A stretch of 37,185 nt of DNA from Acidimicrobiia bacterium UBA4744 (GTDB lineage Bacteria > Actinomycetota > Acidimicrobiia > Spongiisociales > UBA4744), in contig DHIO01000034.1 in assembly GCA_002403855.1 (NCBI GenBank), positions 121,375 through 158,559 on the forward strand, given 5' to 3'. The position numbers and the translations under genes are program-made. Positions 1-6,436 of the stretch are shown here, piece by piece. Under the pieces are notes generated by a model. That model was given only the letters and a program-made list of their open reading frames with translations, was not told where the DNA came from and did no database searches. How positions within the stretch are numbered: the stretch's first letter is position 1; each line of letters begins with the position of its first letter.

Positions 1-45
1 CAGCTTCTGCCCGAGGGTTGCCACTTCTCCGGTGTTCATTGGCAT
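1..45 (-). CDS. N-terminal fragment, probable MoxR-type AAA ATPase (cut by window edge)
   Basis: Only the first 15 codons are present. They read leftward from an ATG at 45 (MPMNTGEVATLGQKL) and run off the window. The start lies 13 nt downstream of the stop of the small membrane protein gene, in the same direction, so it is the next gene of that operon. Operons that carry a DUF4129 protein usually also encode a MoxR ATPase and a DUF58 protein, and MoxR is the likely identity here. That is inference from context, because no AAA motif is visible in the fragment. A second ATG at 39 is an alternative start. Confidence 0.4.
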   Translation of the reverse strand, partial: MPMNTGEVATLGQKL

Positions 46-58
46 ATCCACGACGGTA

Positions 59-556
59 CTAGAGCTCTTCGATCGACGATACGACATCATCCAACGCTTC
101 AGGACTCAGCCCGGGCGCCATGCGATCGACAGGACGCTTCCGCTCCGGGTCCAACCAGACCCAACCACGGTCGGAGATCATTGGCCGGGCGAGATCGGGA
201 CGGGCGGCCAGATCGATCCCATGCCGGGCCTCGAGTTGCTCGGCGGCAATGGAGCGCAGGAAGGGAAGCAAGCGCCATTCCGCATCAAAGGCCGCCGTCT
301 TCCCGAATACCACGAGACGCTCGACCTTCTCGAGCTGGGGTGGAATCGAACGCTTGGACCGGCCGGGCGCCTTGATCCTCAACCGAGGGAGCGATTCGCG
401 CTCTTCTTCTACCGGTCGGAGCCGACGCAGCGTGATTGCGGCCAGGAAGAGCAACACCACCTGATAGCCGGTGAACTCGGCGGGGCCATCGAACCACAGA
501 AGTACGGTCGCCACCAGGGCCGCAACCAGCCCGGTCGTACCCGCCACCAGCTTCAT
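59..556 (-). CDS. Small membrane protein of the DUF4129/MoxR cluster
   Basis: A protein of about 165 residues with two closely spaced hydrophobic segments near the N-terminus (around residues 4-20 and 27-42), followed by a basic, soluble C-terminal region. I do not recognise a named domain. The ATG at 556 overlaps the TGA of the upstream DUF4129 gene (ATGA, 553-556), which indicates translational coupling. A GTG at 562 would add two residues. It lies between the DUF4129 gene and the start of a probable MoxR gene, so it most likely belongs to the MoxR/DUF58/transglutaminase-type envelope cluster, where short poorly conserved membrane proteins are common. Function unknown. Confidence 0.7.
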   Translation of the reverse strand: MKLVAGTTGLVAALVATVLLWFDGPAEFTGYQVVLLFLAAITLRRLRPVEEERESLPRLRIKAPGRSKRSIPPQLEKVERLVVFGKTAAFDAEWRLLPFLRSIAAEQLEARHGIDLAARPDLARPMISDRGWVWLDPERKRPVDRMAPGLSPEALDDVVSSIEEL

Positions 557-1425
557 CGCCACGCCCCGCTCAACTCGTCCCGGATTTCGTTGAAGGCAGC
601 CTCTGCCTCCCGCCCCATTTCCGGATAGATCTCGTGGTCGCTGAAGCGCGCCACCTCAAACAGACTGGTCAGGCGGGTAACGGCCGGGCGGCCGACCTGC
701 AGTCGTCGGAGGGACCTCGTCAGATACTCGAGCGGAGCGTCGCTGGAACGTCGCGGCAATCCCGCCGCGGCGAACGCTCGCTCCATCCGAACGTAGGCAC
801 CGATCACCACTTCCCGGGGGTCCTTCGTCCCTTCGAGTTCGGCGAGCACCTCATCGAGAACACCGGTCACCACCACCGGCGCCGGCGCCTCGGCGGCGGG
901 TTCTTCCAACTCGGTGGACTGCCGGGTCGCTACCGCCACGCCCCATATCACCAGAAGCACCGCACCACCCAGGATGATCAAACCCCACCGGGAACCCGAT
1001 GGTTGAGGTCGAACTCCTTCCCCCTCTGAGGCGGCGTCCGCCGTCCCGGCCGGTTGGGATTCCGGCCCGGTCAGATCGGCGAGAGGCTGGAGAATCATGA
1101 GCATCGCGAACAGCAGGACCAATGCGGCCAGCAGCCTCAAGGGCGACCACCTCCTCCTCCGGGGCAACCTGATGGGCGGACCTCCCGGAAGCAACGCCAG
1201 CACCAGGAACAGGATGATGAGACCGGCAAAGATGCCCAACACGACGCGACCGACGACCAGCAGGTCGATGTTGAGAACGAACGGCGGAGGCCGGGTCTCG
1301 CTGCCGGGCAAGCCTTGCGCTCCCAGGGCGGCGAGGGTCAGCAGCATCAGGACGGCGACGACGAGGACGGCCGCGGCCCACCAGGGAGCGGGAGTCAGCC
1401 GGCGCCGCACCTCGGGCGGTTCCAT
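553..1425 (-). CDS. DUF4129 domain-containing membrane protein
   Basis: About 290 residues. Four hydrophobic segments are visible: around 13-35, 58-80, 95-112 and 148-168. A Pro/Ala-rich linker and a soluble C-terminal domain follow. The C-terminal stretch, with the pattern DPREVVIGAYVRMERAFAAAGLPR, then TPLEYL-like, then LTSLFEVARFSDHEI, is typical of DUF4129. In this family the domain usually accompanies a transglutaminase-like membrane protein or a MoxR/DUF58 pair. The ATG at 1425 is preferred; a TTG at 1428 is one codon earlier. It heads a leftward operon coupled to the next gene by an ATGA overlap. The biochemical role is not established; an envelope-associated role is inferred from the family. 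Confidence 0.8.
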   Translation of the reverse strand: MEPPEVRRRLTPAPWWAAAVLVVAVLMLLTLAALGAQGLPGSETRPPPFVLNIDLLVVGRVVLGIFAGLIILFLVLALLPGGPPIRLPRRRRWSPLRLLAALVLLFAMLMILQPLADLTGPESQPAGTADAASEGEGVRPQPSGSRWGLIILGGAVLLVIWGVAVATRQSTELEEPAAEAPAPVVVTGVLDEVLAELEGTKDPREVVIGAYVRMERAFAAAGLPRRSSDAPLEYLTRSLRRLQVGRPAVTRLTSLFEVARFSDHEIYPEMGREAEAAFNEIRDELSGAWR

Positions 1426-1506
1426 CAAACGAGCCTACCGGGCGGGGCTAGGCCCGATCCAGCGCCATCCAACGGATGGTCGTGATCGCCGCTCGACGAA
1501 GGGCCC

Positions 1507-1911
1507 TCACCAGGACCGCGCTCTCGTCGGTGTGATCCGGATCGGGATCGGGTAGTCGGCGGCGAAACTCTCCGGGGTCCAGCGGTTGCCGGCGATCTTC
1601 TCACGGTACTTGGCCGAATACTCCGGAACCTCATTGGAGGCCGGCGCATCGAGGTCGAGGCGGGCCAACCCCTCGATCGTGACGACCGACCCGCCTCGGC
1701 CGTCGCCGTCGAGGTTGAGCGAGACCCGCTGGTTGCGCTTGATGTTCCGGGTCCGAGCAGTTCCGGCCAGGCTGTAGACCAGGAACTCTTCGCCGTCCCA
1801 CAGGAACCAGACTGCAGACGTTTGCGGCTGGCCGGCGGGCGAAACGGTCGTCAACCAGATGATCAGTTCGTCCTGCAGTCTCTGCTCGGCTCGGGAGTTG
1901 AGTCCATCCAT
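1507..1911 (-). CDS. PNPOx-like, probable F420-dependent oxidoreductase (Rv3369/TIGR03667 type)
   Basis: A split beta-barrel flavin/F420-binding protein of about 134 residues. Features seen: a LTTVSPAGQPQTSAVWFLWDGEEFLVYS core, then RNIKRNQRVSLNLDGDG, then VVTIEGLA, and a C-terminal PIPIRITPTRARSW signature characteristic of the mycobacterial Rv3369-like group. Members of that group are annotated as F420-dependent oxidoreductases with unknown substrates. I chose the ATG at 1911 because family members start just before the LxxRAEQRL helix and a GGAG lies about 12 nt upstream. The frame stays open to 1998, so a 163-residue form is possible, but that would overlap the repeat box at 1974-2016. 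It appears to be a single-gene unit. Confidence 0.8.
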   Translation of the reverse strand: MDGLNSRAEQRLQDELIIWLTTVSPAGQPQTSAVWFLWDGEEFLVYSLAGTARTRNIKRNQRVSLNLDGDGRGGSVVTIEGLARLDLDAPASNEVPEYSAKYREKIAGNRWTPESFAADYPIPIRITPTRARSW

Positions 1912-1973
1912 AGGGCGACGATACTCCGTCTTGCCGTCCCAGGTGCCGACGCCCCCGCCCGACTCCTTCCGCA

Positions 1974-2016
1974 TTCTCACGGGATTCTGCACTTTCATTC
2001 ATGGGTGGCTTAGAGC
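1974..2016 (+). promoter_or_regulatory. Candidate OmpR-family regulator box (11-bp period direct repeats)
   Basis: Hexamers at exact 11-nt steps read TTCTCA (1974), TTCTGC (1985), CATTCA (1996) and GGCTTA (2007). The last repeat ends 46 nt before the ATG at 2063. The pattern and distance match four other sites in this window (3335, 7923 minus, 10064 minus, 10090). Repeats phased by one helical turn fit an OmpR/PhoB-type response regulator. Weakest member of the set: the second hexamer does not fit the core. Confidence 0.5.
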
Positions 2017-2062
2017 GGAGGGCGACAGTAACTCCAGTGATGGAACGAGAAAGGAGCATTTC

Positions 2063-2680
2063 ATGCGCAGAGCCATCGCAGCCATAGCGACCGCAGCCAT
2101 CGTGTTGGGCGGATTCTCGGTCGCACTGGTCGTCCGAGCGCCCGACGTCGCCTCCGCTCAGGAATCCGTAGACGCCGAACCGGCGGTTCCGGCCACTATC
2201 GAGGAGATCCTCGGCGATCTGGTTGAGGAGGGAGTCATCACTGAGGAGCAGTCCACCGAGATTGCCTCCGCTCTCCGAGAACGACTCGACGCCTTCCGGG
2301 GGCATCACCCCGGGTTCGGACGCGGAGCCCGTCTCGAAGTGGTGGCCGAGGTGATCGGCGTCGAGATTGCCGACCTCGCCGATGCCCTCCGTGACGGGCA
2401 GACGATCGCCGAAGTAGCGGAGTCCAACGGCTCGTCGGCCCAAGCGGTCATAGACGCCCTGGTTGCGGAGATGAACGCCAAGGTCGATCAGGCGGTCGAA
2501 GACGGGAAGTTGACCAGCGAACAGGCCGAAGAGATCCGGACCAACGCCCCCGAGCGGATCGAATCGGTGGTCAACGGTGAGTTCGAAGGCCGGAAGGGTC
2601 CGCGCGGCCCGCACCACGGTATGGGCCCCGGGCCCGGATTCGGACTCGACGAAGCTGATGCCGAAGAGAACAGCGCCTGA
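2063..2680 (+). CDS. Secreted acidic helical-repeat protein (paralogue 1)
   Basis: 205 residues. A Sec signal peptide occupies residues 1 to about 33 (hydrophobic core AIAAIATAAIVLGGFSVALVV, likely cleavage after ASA). The mature part has a helical segment with LxDLVEEGVITEEQ, then one full module of the form LGVEIADLADALRDGQTIAEVAESNG, VIDALVAEMNAKVDQAVEDGKLTSEQAEEI, IESVVNGE, and a Gly/His/Pro-rich tail. The 3415-4440 gene is a clear paralogue with two modules. Similar 'GxTIAEIA...GKLTEEQA' secreted proteins are common in actinobacteria, but I know of no assigned function. The start is set by AAGGAG at 2051-2056, 6 nt from the ATG. The box at 1974-2016 suggests control by the two-component system encoded at 7.9-10 kb. 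Confidence 0.85.
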   Translation: MRRAIAAIATAAIVLGGFSVALVVRAPDVASAQESVDAEPAVPATIEEILGDLVEEGVITEEQSTEIASALRERLDAFRGHHPGFGRGARLEVVAEVIGVEIADLADALRDGQTIAEVAESNGSSAQAVIDALVAEMNAKVDQAVEDGKLTSEQAEEIRTNAPERIESVVNGEFEGRKGPRGPHHGMGPGPGFGLDEADAEENSA

Positions 2681-2699
2681 GCCGGCGCACCTGAGCGCG

Positions 2700-2729
2700 A
2701 CCCCTTCCGCCGTCCCCGGCGGGAGGGGT
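2700..2729 (+). terminator. Strong GC hairpin after secreted protein gene
   Basis: Left arm 2700-2712 and right arm 2717-2729 pair over 13 positions with a single G-T wobble, around a 4-nt loop (TCCC). The hairpin begins 20 nt after the stop codon. There is no T-tract, as is usual for actinobacterial terminators. Confidence 0.6.
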
Positions 2730-2864
2730 TGAGCCGGTAGTCGGTAGCCGGCGAAGAACCGGCAAGCGGGGGGAGGGGAGGTTGGGCCGGGGGTCGGAAT
2801 ACGAACTACGAGACACGGAGTACTGACGGCTCATAGCGGGAAGCATCCGGTAGGGTCCCGATCC

Positions 2865-3320
2865 ATGCGATCGGATGCCGACACCATCGACCAGTACCTC
2901 CTCGAACTTCCCCCAGACCGGCGAGAGGCTCTCGGAGAGATCCGGGCTGTCATACTCGCCCACCTGCCGGCGGGTTACGAGGAGGTCATGAACTGGGGAA
3001 TGATCACCTACCAGGTCCCGTTGGAAACGTACCCGGACACCTACAACAAGAAGCCGTTGATGTACGCTGCGCTGGCATCGCAGAAGAACCACATGGCCGT
3101 CTACCTGTCCAGCATCTATTCGTCTGAGGACGCAGCCGCCTCCTTCGAGAAGCAGTACCGAGCGACGGGGAAACGGTACGACGTCGGCAAGTCCTGTGTC
3201 CGATTTCGGGCAATCGACGACCTACCGATCGATTTGATCGGCGAGACCATCGCCGCAACCTCGGTTGACGACTACATCGCCATGTATGAGGCATCCCGGT
3301 CGACCAAGAAGCGCGGGTAG
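2865..3320 (+). CDS. DUF1801 (YdhG-like) domain protein
   Basis: 151 residues and soluble. Family signatures seen: an N-terminal IDQYLLELPPDRREALGEIRAVILAHLPAGYEEVMNWGMITYQV block, then YAALASQKNHMAVYLS, and a C-terminal GKSCVRFRAIDDLPIDLIGETIA block. DUF1801 proteins share a small fold with YdhG/frataxin-like iron chaperones, but most are functionally uncharacterised. It is flanked by the two secreted paralogues yet shows no sequence relation to them. The gaps on both sides (184 and 94 nt) suggest its own transcription unit. No strong ribosome-binding site is visible; the start is the first ATG of the conserved N-terminus. Confidence 0.8.
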   Translation: MRSDADTIDQYLLELPPDRREALGEIRAVILAHLPAGYEEVMNWGMITYQVPLETYPDTYNKKPLMYAALASQKNHMAVYLSSIYSSEDAAASFEKQYRATGKRYDVGKSCVRFRAIDDLPIDLIGETIAATSVDDYIAMYEASRSTKKRG

Positions 3321-3334
3321 GAATCCCGCCCGGT

Positions 3335-3366
3335 TTCTCATCTCCCTTTCATTCTCCTCTTAGGTC
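3335..3366 (+). promoter_or_regulatory. Candidate OmpR-family regulator box (three 11-bp repeats)
   Basis: Hexamers at exact 11-nt steps read TTCTCA (3335), CTTTCA (3346) and CTCTTA (3357), all fitting YTYTYA. The box ends 48 nt before the ATG at 3415. The first repeat, TTCTCATCT, is shared with the sites in front of the response regulator (10044-10053 minus) and the lipoprotein (10090, 10101). Confidence 0.6.
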
Positions 3367-3414
3367 TCTGCCATAGGGTGATAGCTGACGAAGCCCACCG
3401 TCTGAGGTAGAAGC

Positions 3415-4440
3415 ATGCGGAAAGCGATCACCGGGCTGGCCATTGTTGCCCTGGTGGTTGGCGTGGCCCTGGTGGCCATCTCGCTCAGCCAGGAGCCTTC
3501 GGCGCTCGCCCGGGAAACCGAGAACGAAGTGTTCTATCAACCCCTGGAGGGCCTGCTGGACGACCTCGTCGAGGATGAGGTGATCACGGAGGAGCAGCGA
3601 GACAGGATTGCCGAAGCCCTCAGGGACCGTCTGGTCCGCTTCGGAAAGGGGTTCCCGGGAACGCACCATCTGGAAACCGTCGCCGAGATTCTCGACATGG
3701 ACGGTGACGAACTGGCTGCGCAGCTCCGAGGGGGACCGACCATCGCCGAGATCGCCGGCGAACGGACTCAGGCTGTTATCGATGCTCTGGTAGCCGAACA
3801 CACTGCTCGTATCGACAGGGCCATCGACGAGGGCAAGCTCACCGAAGACGAGGCCGACGCAGTTCGCGCCACGCTCGTCGAGAAGATCGAGGCGATGGTC
3901 AACGGCGAGCATCCCACCCGCTCCTTCGGCGGTTTCTCTGGACCGCACCGTTTTGACTTCTTCCACGGACCATTCGGGGGTGGTTCCGGCTTCGATATCA
4001 TCGCCGCCGCACTGGGGATGGAGGTCGAGGAGCTGCGGGATCAGCTGAGCCGGGGGTGGTCTCTCGCCGACATTGCCGAAGCCCAGGGAGTCGACGCAGG
4101 GGACATCGTCGATGCCGTCCTGGCGAACCTCGACGGGAAGCTCGCCGATCTCGTCGCCGATGGGCGTTTGACCGAGGAACGGGCCGATGCGATCAGAGAG
4201 GACTTGGCCGCGTCAATCGAATCGATGATCTCGGGAGACATGCCGGAGTTCGGCGATTTCGACGCCGGCGAGGGCTTCCCCCACTTCCGTGGACCCGGGT
4301 TCGATTTCCCGAAGGACTTCTTCGGTGATGGAGGAGGTTTCTTCCGCTTCCCCGCACCTCATGAAGGATTTCCAGACTGCTTCGGGAATCCGGACGGCCG
4401 AGATCACGATGAGTTCCTCGGGACGGGTACCTCCGTCTGA
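3415..4440 (+). CDS. Secreted acidic helical-repeat protein (paralogue 2, two modules)
   Basis: 341 residues. An N-terminal signal peptide or anchor occupies residues about 5-28, followed by a short LDDLVEDEVITEEQRDRIAEAL segment. Two tandem copies of the module seen once in the 2063-2680 product come next: ILDMDGDELAAQLRGGPTIAEIAG...GKLTEDEADAV (about residues 87-163) and ALGMEVEELRDQLSRGWSLADIAEAQGV...GRLTEERADAI (about 200-275). Aromatic and Gly-rich linkers (FDFFHGPFGGGSGF; FDFPKDFFGDGGGFFRF) separate and follow them. Overall very acidic. GAGG lies 7 nt upstream of the ATG. The function is unknown; a surface or periplasmic-side stress role is inferred only from the shared upstream box. 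Confidence 0.85.
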   Translation: MRKAITGLAIVALVVGVALVAISLSQEPSALARETENEVFYQPLEGLLDDLVEDEVITEEQRDRIAEALRDRLVRFGKGFPGTHHLETVAEILDMDGDELAAQLRGGPTIAEIAGERTQAVIDALVAEHTARIDRAIDEGKLTEDEADAVRATLVEKIEAMVNGEHPTRSFGGFSGPHRFDFFHGPFGGGSGFDIIAAALGMEVEELRDQLSRGWSLADIAEAQGVDAGDIVDAVLANLDGKLADLVADGRLTEERADAIREDLAASIESMISGDMPEFGDFDAGEGFPHFRGPGFDFPKDFFGDGGGFFRFPAPHEGFPDCFGNPDGRDHDEFLGTGTSV

Positions 4441-4450
4441 AGGAGCTCCC

Positions 4451-4476
4451 ACCCACCAATAGCCCGGTCGGTGGGT
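4451..4476 (+). terminator. Weak candidate terminator hairpin
   Basis: ACCCACC (4451-4457) and GGTGGGT (4470-4476) form a perfect 7-bp stem around a 12-nt loop, 10 nt after the secreted protein's stop codon. There is no T-tract. Confidence 0.4.
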
Positions 4477-4539
4477 AGCGGTTTCGGCTCGAGAGGCGCG
4501 AGCCATGCCAATCCGAGAGAGTGTGCTACCAATACACCC

Positions 4540-5001
4540 ATGCAGTACTGGTTGATGAAATCCGAGCCCGGTGAATATTCGATTGATGACCTGGAACGAG
4601 ACGGCACCGAGCATTGGGACGGTGTCCGGAACTATCAAGCGCGCAATCTCATGCGGGACCGGATGGAGGTCGGTGATCGGGTGTTGTTCTATCACTCGAA
4701 CGCCAAACCCCCGGGGGTAGTCGGAATCGCCGAAATCGCCAGCGGGCCCTACCCCGACCACACTCAGTTCGATCCGGCCGACAAGCACTACGACCCCAAG
4801 TCGGATCCAGGAGATCCGCGTTGGATCATGGTCGACGTCCGTTTCATCGAGAAGCTGCCTCGGATGGTTCCACTGCCGGAGTTGCGGGAGTACGAGGAGC
4901 TCGCCGATATGGTGCTGCTCAATCGTTCGCGGTTGTCGGTTCAACCGGTTACGAAAGAACAGTTCGAGTTCATTCTGGAGCTGTCTCTGGAACCGGAGTA
5001 G
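4540..5001 (+). CDS. EVE domain protein
   Basis: 153 residues, close to the size of stand-alone EVE proteins. Hallmarks seen: N-terminal YWLMKSEPGEYSIDDL, then WDGVRNYQARNLMRDRMEVGDRVLFYHSNAKPPGVVGIAEI, and later DPRWIMVDVRFIEKLPRMVPLPELR. EVE is a PUA-like fold; eukaryotic relatives bind modified DNA bases, and bacterial ones are thought to bind modified nucleotides. The ATG at 4540 begins directly at the conserved N-terminus, although the frame stays open further upstream. Its stop lies 10 nt from the stop of the convergent DUF3039 gene. There is no modification or restriction gene beside it, so no pathway can be assigned. Confidence 0.9.
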   Translation: MQYWLMKSEPGEYSIDDLERDGTEHWDGVRNYQARNLMRDRMEVGDRVLFYHSNAKPPGVVGIAEIASGPYPDHTQFDPADKHYDPKSDPGDPRWIMVDVRFIEKLPRMVPLPELREYEELADMVLLNRSRLSVQPVTKEQFEFILELSLEPE

Positions 5002-5011
5002 CGGCGGGCGG

Positions 5012-5296
5012 TCAGTTGTCGGCCCCGCCTTTGAGGCGAGCCATGAGCTCTTTGCAGGTAGGGCAGATCGGATAGCGTTCCGGGTCGCGATTGGGTATCC
5101 ACCTCTTGCCGCACAAGGCAACCACCGGCACACCTTCAACGTTGCTTCGCACGATGTCCGCCTTGCTCACATAGTGGGCAAACCGGTCATGACCACCGTC
5201 CCCCTCGGATAGGCGGGGTTCGCTCTTCGTTTCCGGAACGATTCTGTTCACAGGCAGGATTCTGGCAGGCCTGATCGGGTCCGTCGACGGGAACAT
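5012..5296 (-). CDS. DUF3039 family zinc-ribbon-like protein
   Basis: The C-terminal 65 residues match the actinobacterial DUF3039 pattern: EGDGGHDRFAHYVSKADIV, VPVVALCGKRWIPNRDPERYPICPTCKELM. One Cys in ALCGK and a CPTC pair could bind zinc. Family function is unknown. The frame is open to 5416, but the extra N-terminus overlaps the divergent membrane protein gene starting at 5343 and looks non-native. The ATG at 5296 (94 residues) or a GTG at 5251 (79 residues) is more consistent with the usual length of roughly 70-100. Neither has a strong Shine-Dalgarno sequence. Confidence 0.75.
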   Translation of the reverse strand: MFPSTDPIRPARILPVNRIVPETKSEPRLSEGDGGHDRFAHYVSKADIVRSNVEGVPVVALCGKRWIPNRDPERYPICPTCKELMARLKGGADN

Positions 5297-5342
5297 CTCG
5301 AGTCGCCAGGCGAGCGTAGGCTTGAGGGCGAAAGACACCGGC

Positions 5343-5819
5343 ATGGACCAGCTCACTGTGCTCGCCATGTTCAGCTGGCAGTACCTGCTGATGGTTTTCC
5401 TTGCCTGTCTGGGCATCGTGCAGCTCTCGGCCGCCCGGTCCGGAAGAAGGCATCTCTGGTTGCTCCCACAGCGACGGCCCGTCTACGCACTCGGTCTGGT
5501 TCTTCTCGCAGTTGGGCTGGCCTTCTTCCATCTGATCCCGCTGGCGACGACCGGACCGTGGGGTCCGACTGATCCGGTTGACGGATCAGCCACATGGGCT
5601 CGGGCTTCGCTCGAGTCCCTTCCCGGAGCCCGAAACATCAACGACACCGACGGCGGGTTGTCGGGCCACTGGCAAGCCCTGTGGTTCGGGTTGGGCTGGA
5701 TCGGTGCCGTCTTCTTCGCCCGAGCAGTCGGCCGAATCCACCGGCCGCCGAAAGAAGAAGCCGGAGCTGGTCGGGATGAGCGACTCCCCGTCGGCTCAGC
5801 GCCGGGAGGCCGGCGGTGA
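5343..5819 (+). CDS. Hypothetical membrane protein, three hydrophobic segments
   Basis: 158 residues from the ATG at 5343; a TTG at 5322 would add seven. Hydrophobic segments lie near residues 10-27 (FSWQYLLMVFLACLGIVQL), 45-68 (VYALGLVLLAVGLAFFHLIPL) and 113-130 (WQALWFGLGWIGAVFFARAVG). Between the second and third is a hydrophilic loop, and the C-terminus is charged. I do not recognise the family. It overlaps the following PAP2-like gene by GTGA (5816-5819), so the two are probably translated together and may act on the same membrane substrate. That is inference only. Confidence 0.65.
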   Translation: MDQLTVLAMFSWQYLLMVFLACLGIVQLSAARSGRRHLWLLPQRRPVYALGLVLLAVGLAFFHLIPLATTGPWGPTDPVDGSATWARASLESLPGARNINDTDGGLSGHWQALWFGLGWIGAVFFARAVGRIHRPPKEEAGAGRDERLPVGSAPGGRR

Positions 5820-6400
5820 TTTCCATCGACGAGACCCTATTCCGATGGCTCAACGAACTGGCGGGCCGGTCGGAGTTCGTCGACAGCACGGTGCGGTTCC
5901 TGATCAGCGACTATGTGATCCCACTCGTCGCCACTCTGGCGGTTGCCTGGATGTGGTTGGCGGGAAGGACCGACCGGGAGACCGATCTCTTCCAGCACGC
6001 AGTTCTCCTCAGCCTGGTGGCGCTGGGCATCTGCCAGCTGGGTGTGGCTCTTCTCAACATCCTCGTCGGTCGGCCCCGCCCGTTTGAGCAGCTCCCCGAG
6101 GTGAACGTGCTGTTCTATGAACCGATCAACTCATCGTTCCCCGCCCACCCGGTGGCGACGGTCGTCGGTTTGGGCATCGTGCTCTGGGTGGTGAGGCGTC
6201 CGCTGGGCGCGATGGTGCTCGCGCTGGGAGTCGTGCTCGGCATCGGCCGTATGATCGCCGGTCTGTGGTTCCCGACCGATGTTATGGGAGGCATCGTCAT
6301 CGGCGCCTTGTCCGTCTGGGCGGGCACATGGGTTCTGAAACGGCTCTCCAAAGCCGAGGCCTTCATCCGGAAGAAGGCGTCCGGCATGGGTTTGGGGTAG
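5816..6400 (+). CDS. PAP2-superfamily membrane protein with degenerate active site
   Basis: 194 residues with about five to six membrane segments and the overall layout of type 2 phosphatidic acid phosphatases/undecaprenyl-diphosphatases. Motif 1 is readable as NILVGRPRP, with Asn81 where the conserved Lys belongs. Motif 2 is SSFPAH (His111 kept, but one residue shorter than PSGH). Motif 3 is GRMIAGLWFPTDVMGG, with Arg145 and Asp155 kept but Trp151 where the nucleophilic His belongs. By family knowledge this should not hydrolyse phosphate esters by the standard mechanism. The GTG start has GGGAGG 7 nt upstream and overlaps the previous stop. It may be a lipid-binding pseudoenzyme or use an altered mechanism. 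Confidence 0.8.
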   Translation: MISIDETLFRWLNELAGRSEFVDSTVRFLISDYVIPLVATLAVAWMWLAGRTDRETDLFQHAVLLSLVALGICQLGVALLNILVGRPRPFEQLPEVNVLFYEPINSSFPAHPVATVVGLGIVLWVVRRPLGAMVLALGVVLGIGRMIAGLWFPTDVMGGIVIGALSVWAGTWVLKRLSKAEAFIRKKASGMGLG

Positions 6401-6436
6401 CCGACGAAGGACACCCGGGAGGTCAGAAGCTGGAAG

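Noticed and set aside
32..628. 198-codon plus-strand frame opposite the membrane protein gene
   Set aside because: Antisense to a coupled operon with clear membrane segments; its translation is Arg/Gly/Pro-rich without domains, typical of a high-G+C shadow.
1912..1998. Upstream extension of the PNPOx/F420-type gene
   Set aside because: The extra 29 residues (Gly/Arg-rich) precede the normal family start and run into the repeat box; the shorter form is preferred, though not proven.
5297..5416. N-terminal extension of the DUF3039 frame
   Set aside because: Would overlap the divergent membrane protein gene, and the extra residues look unlike DUF3039 N-termini.
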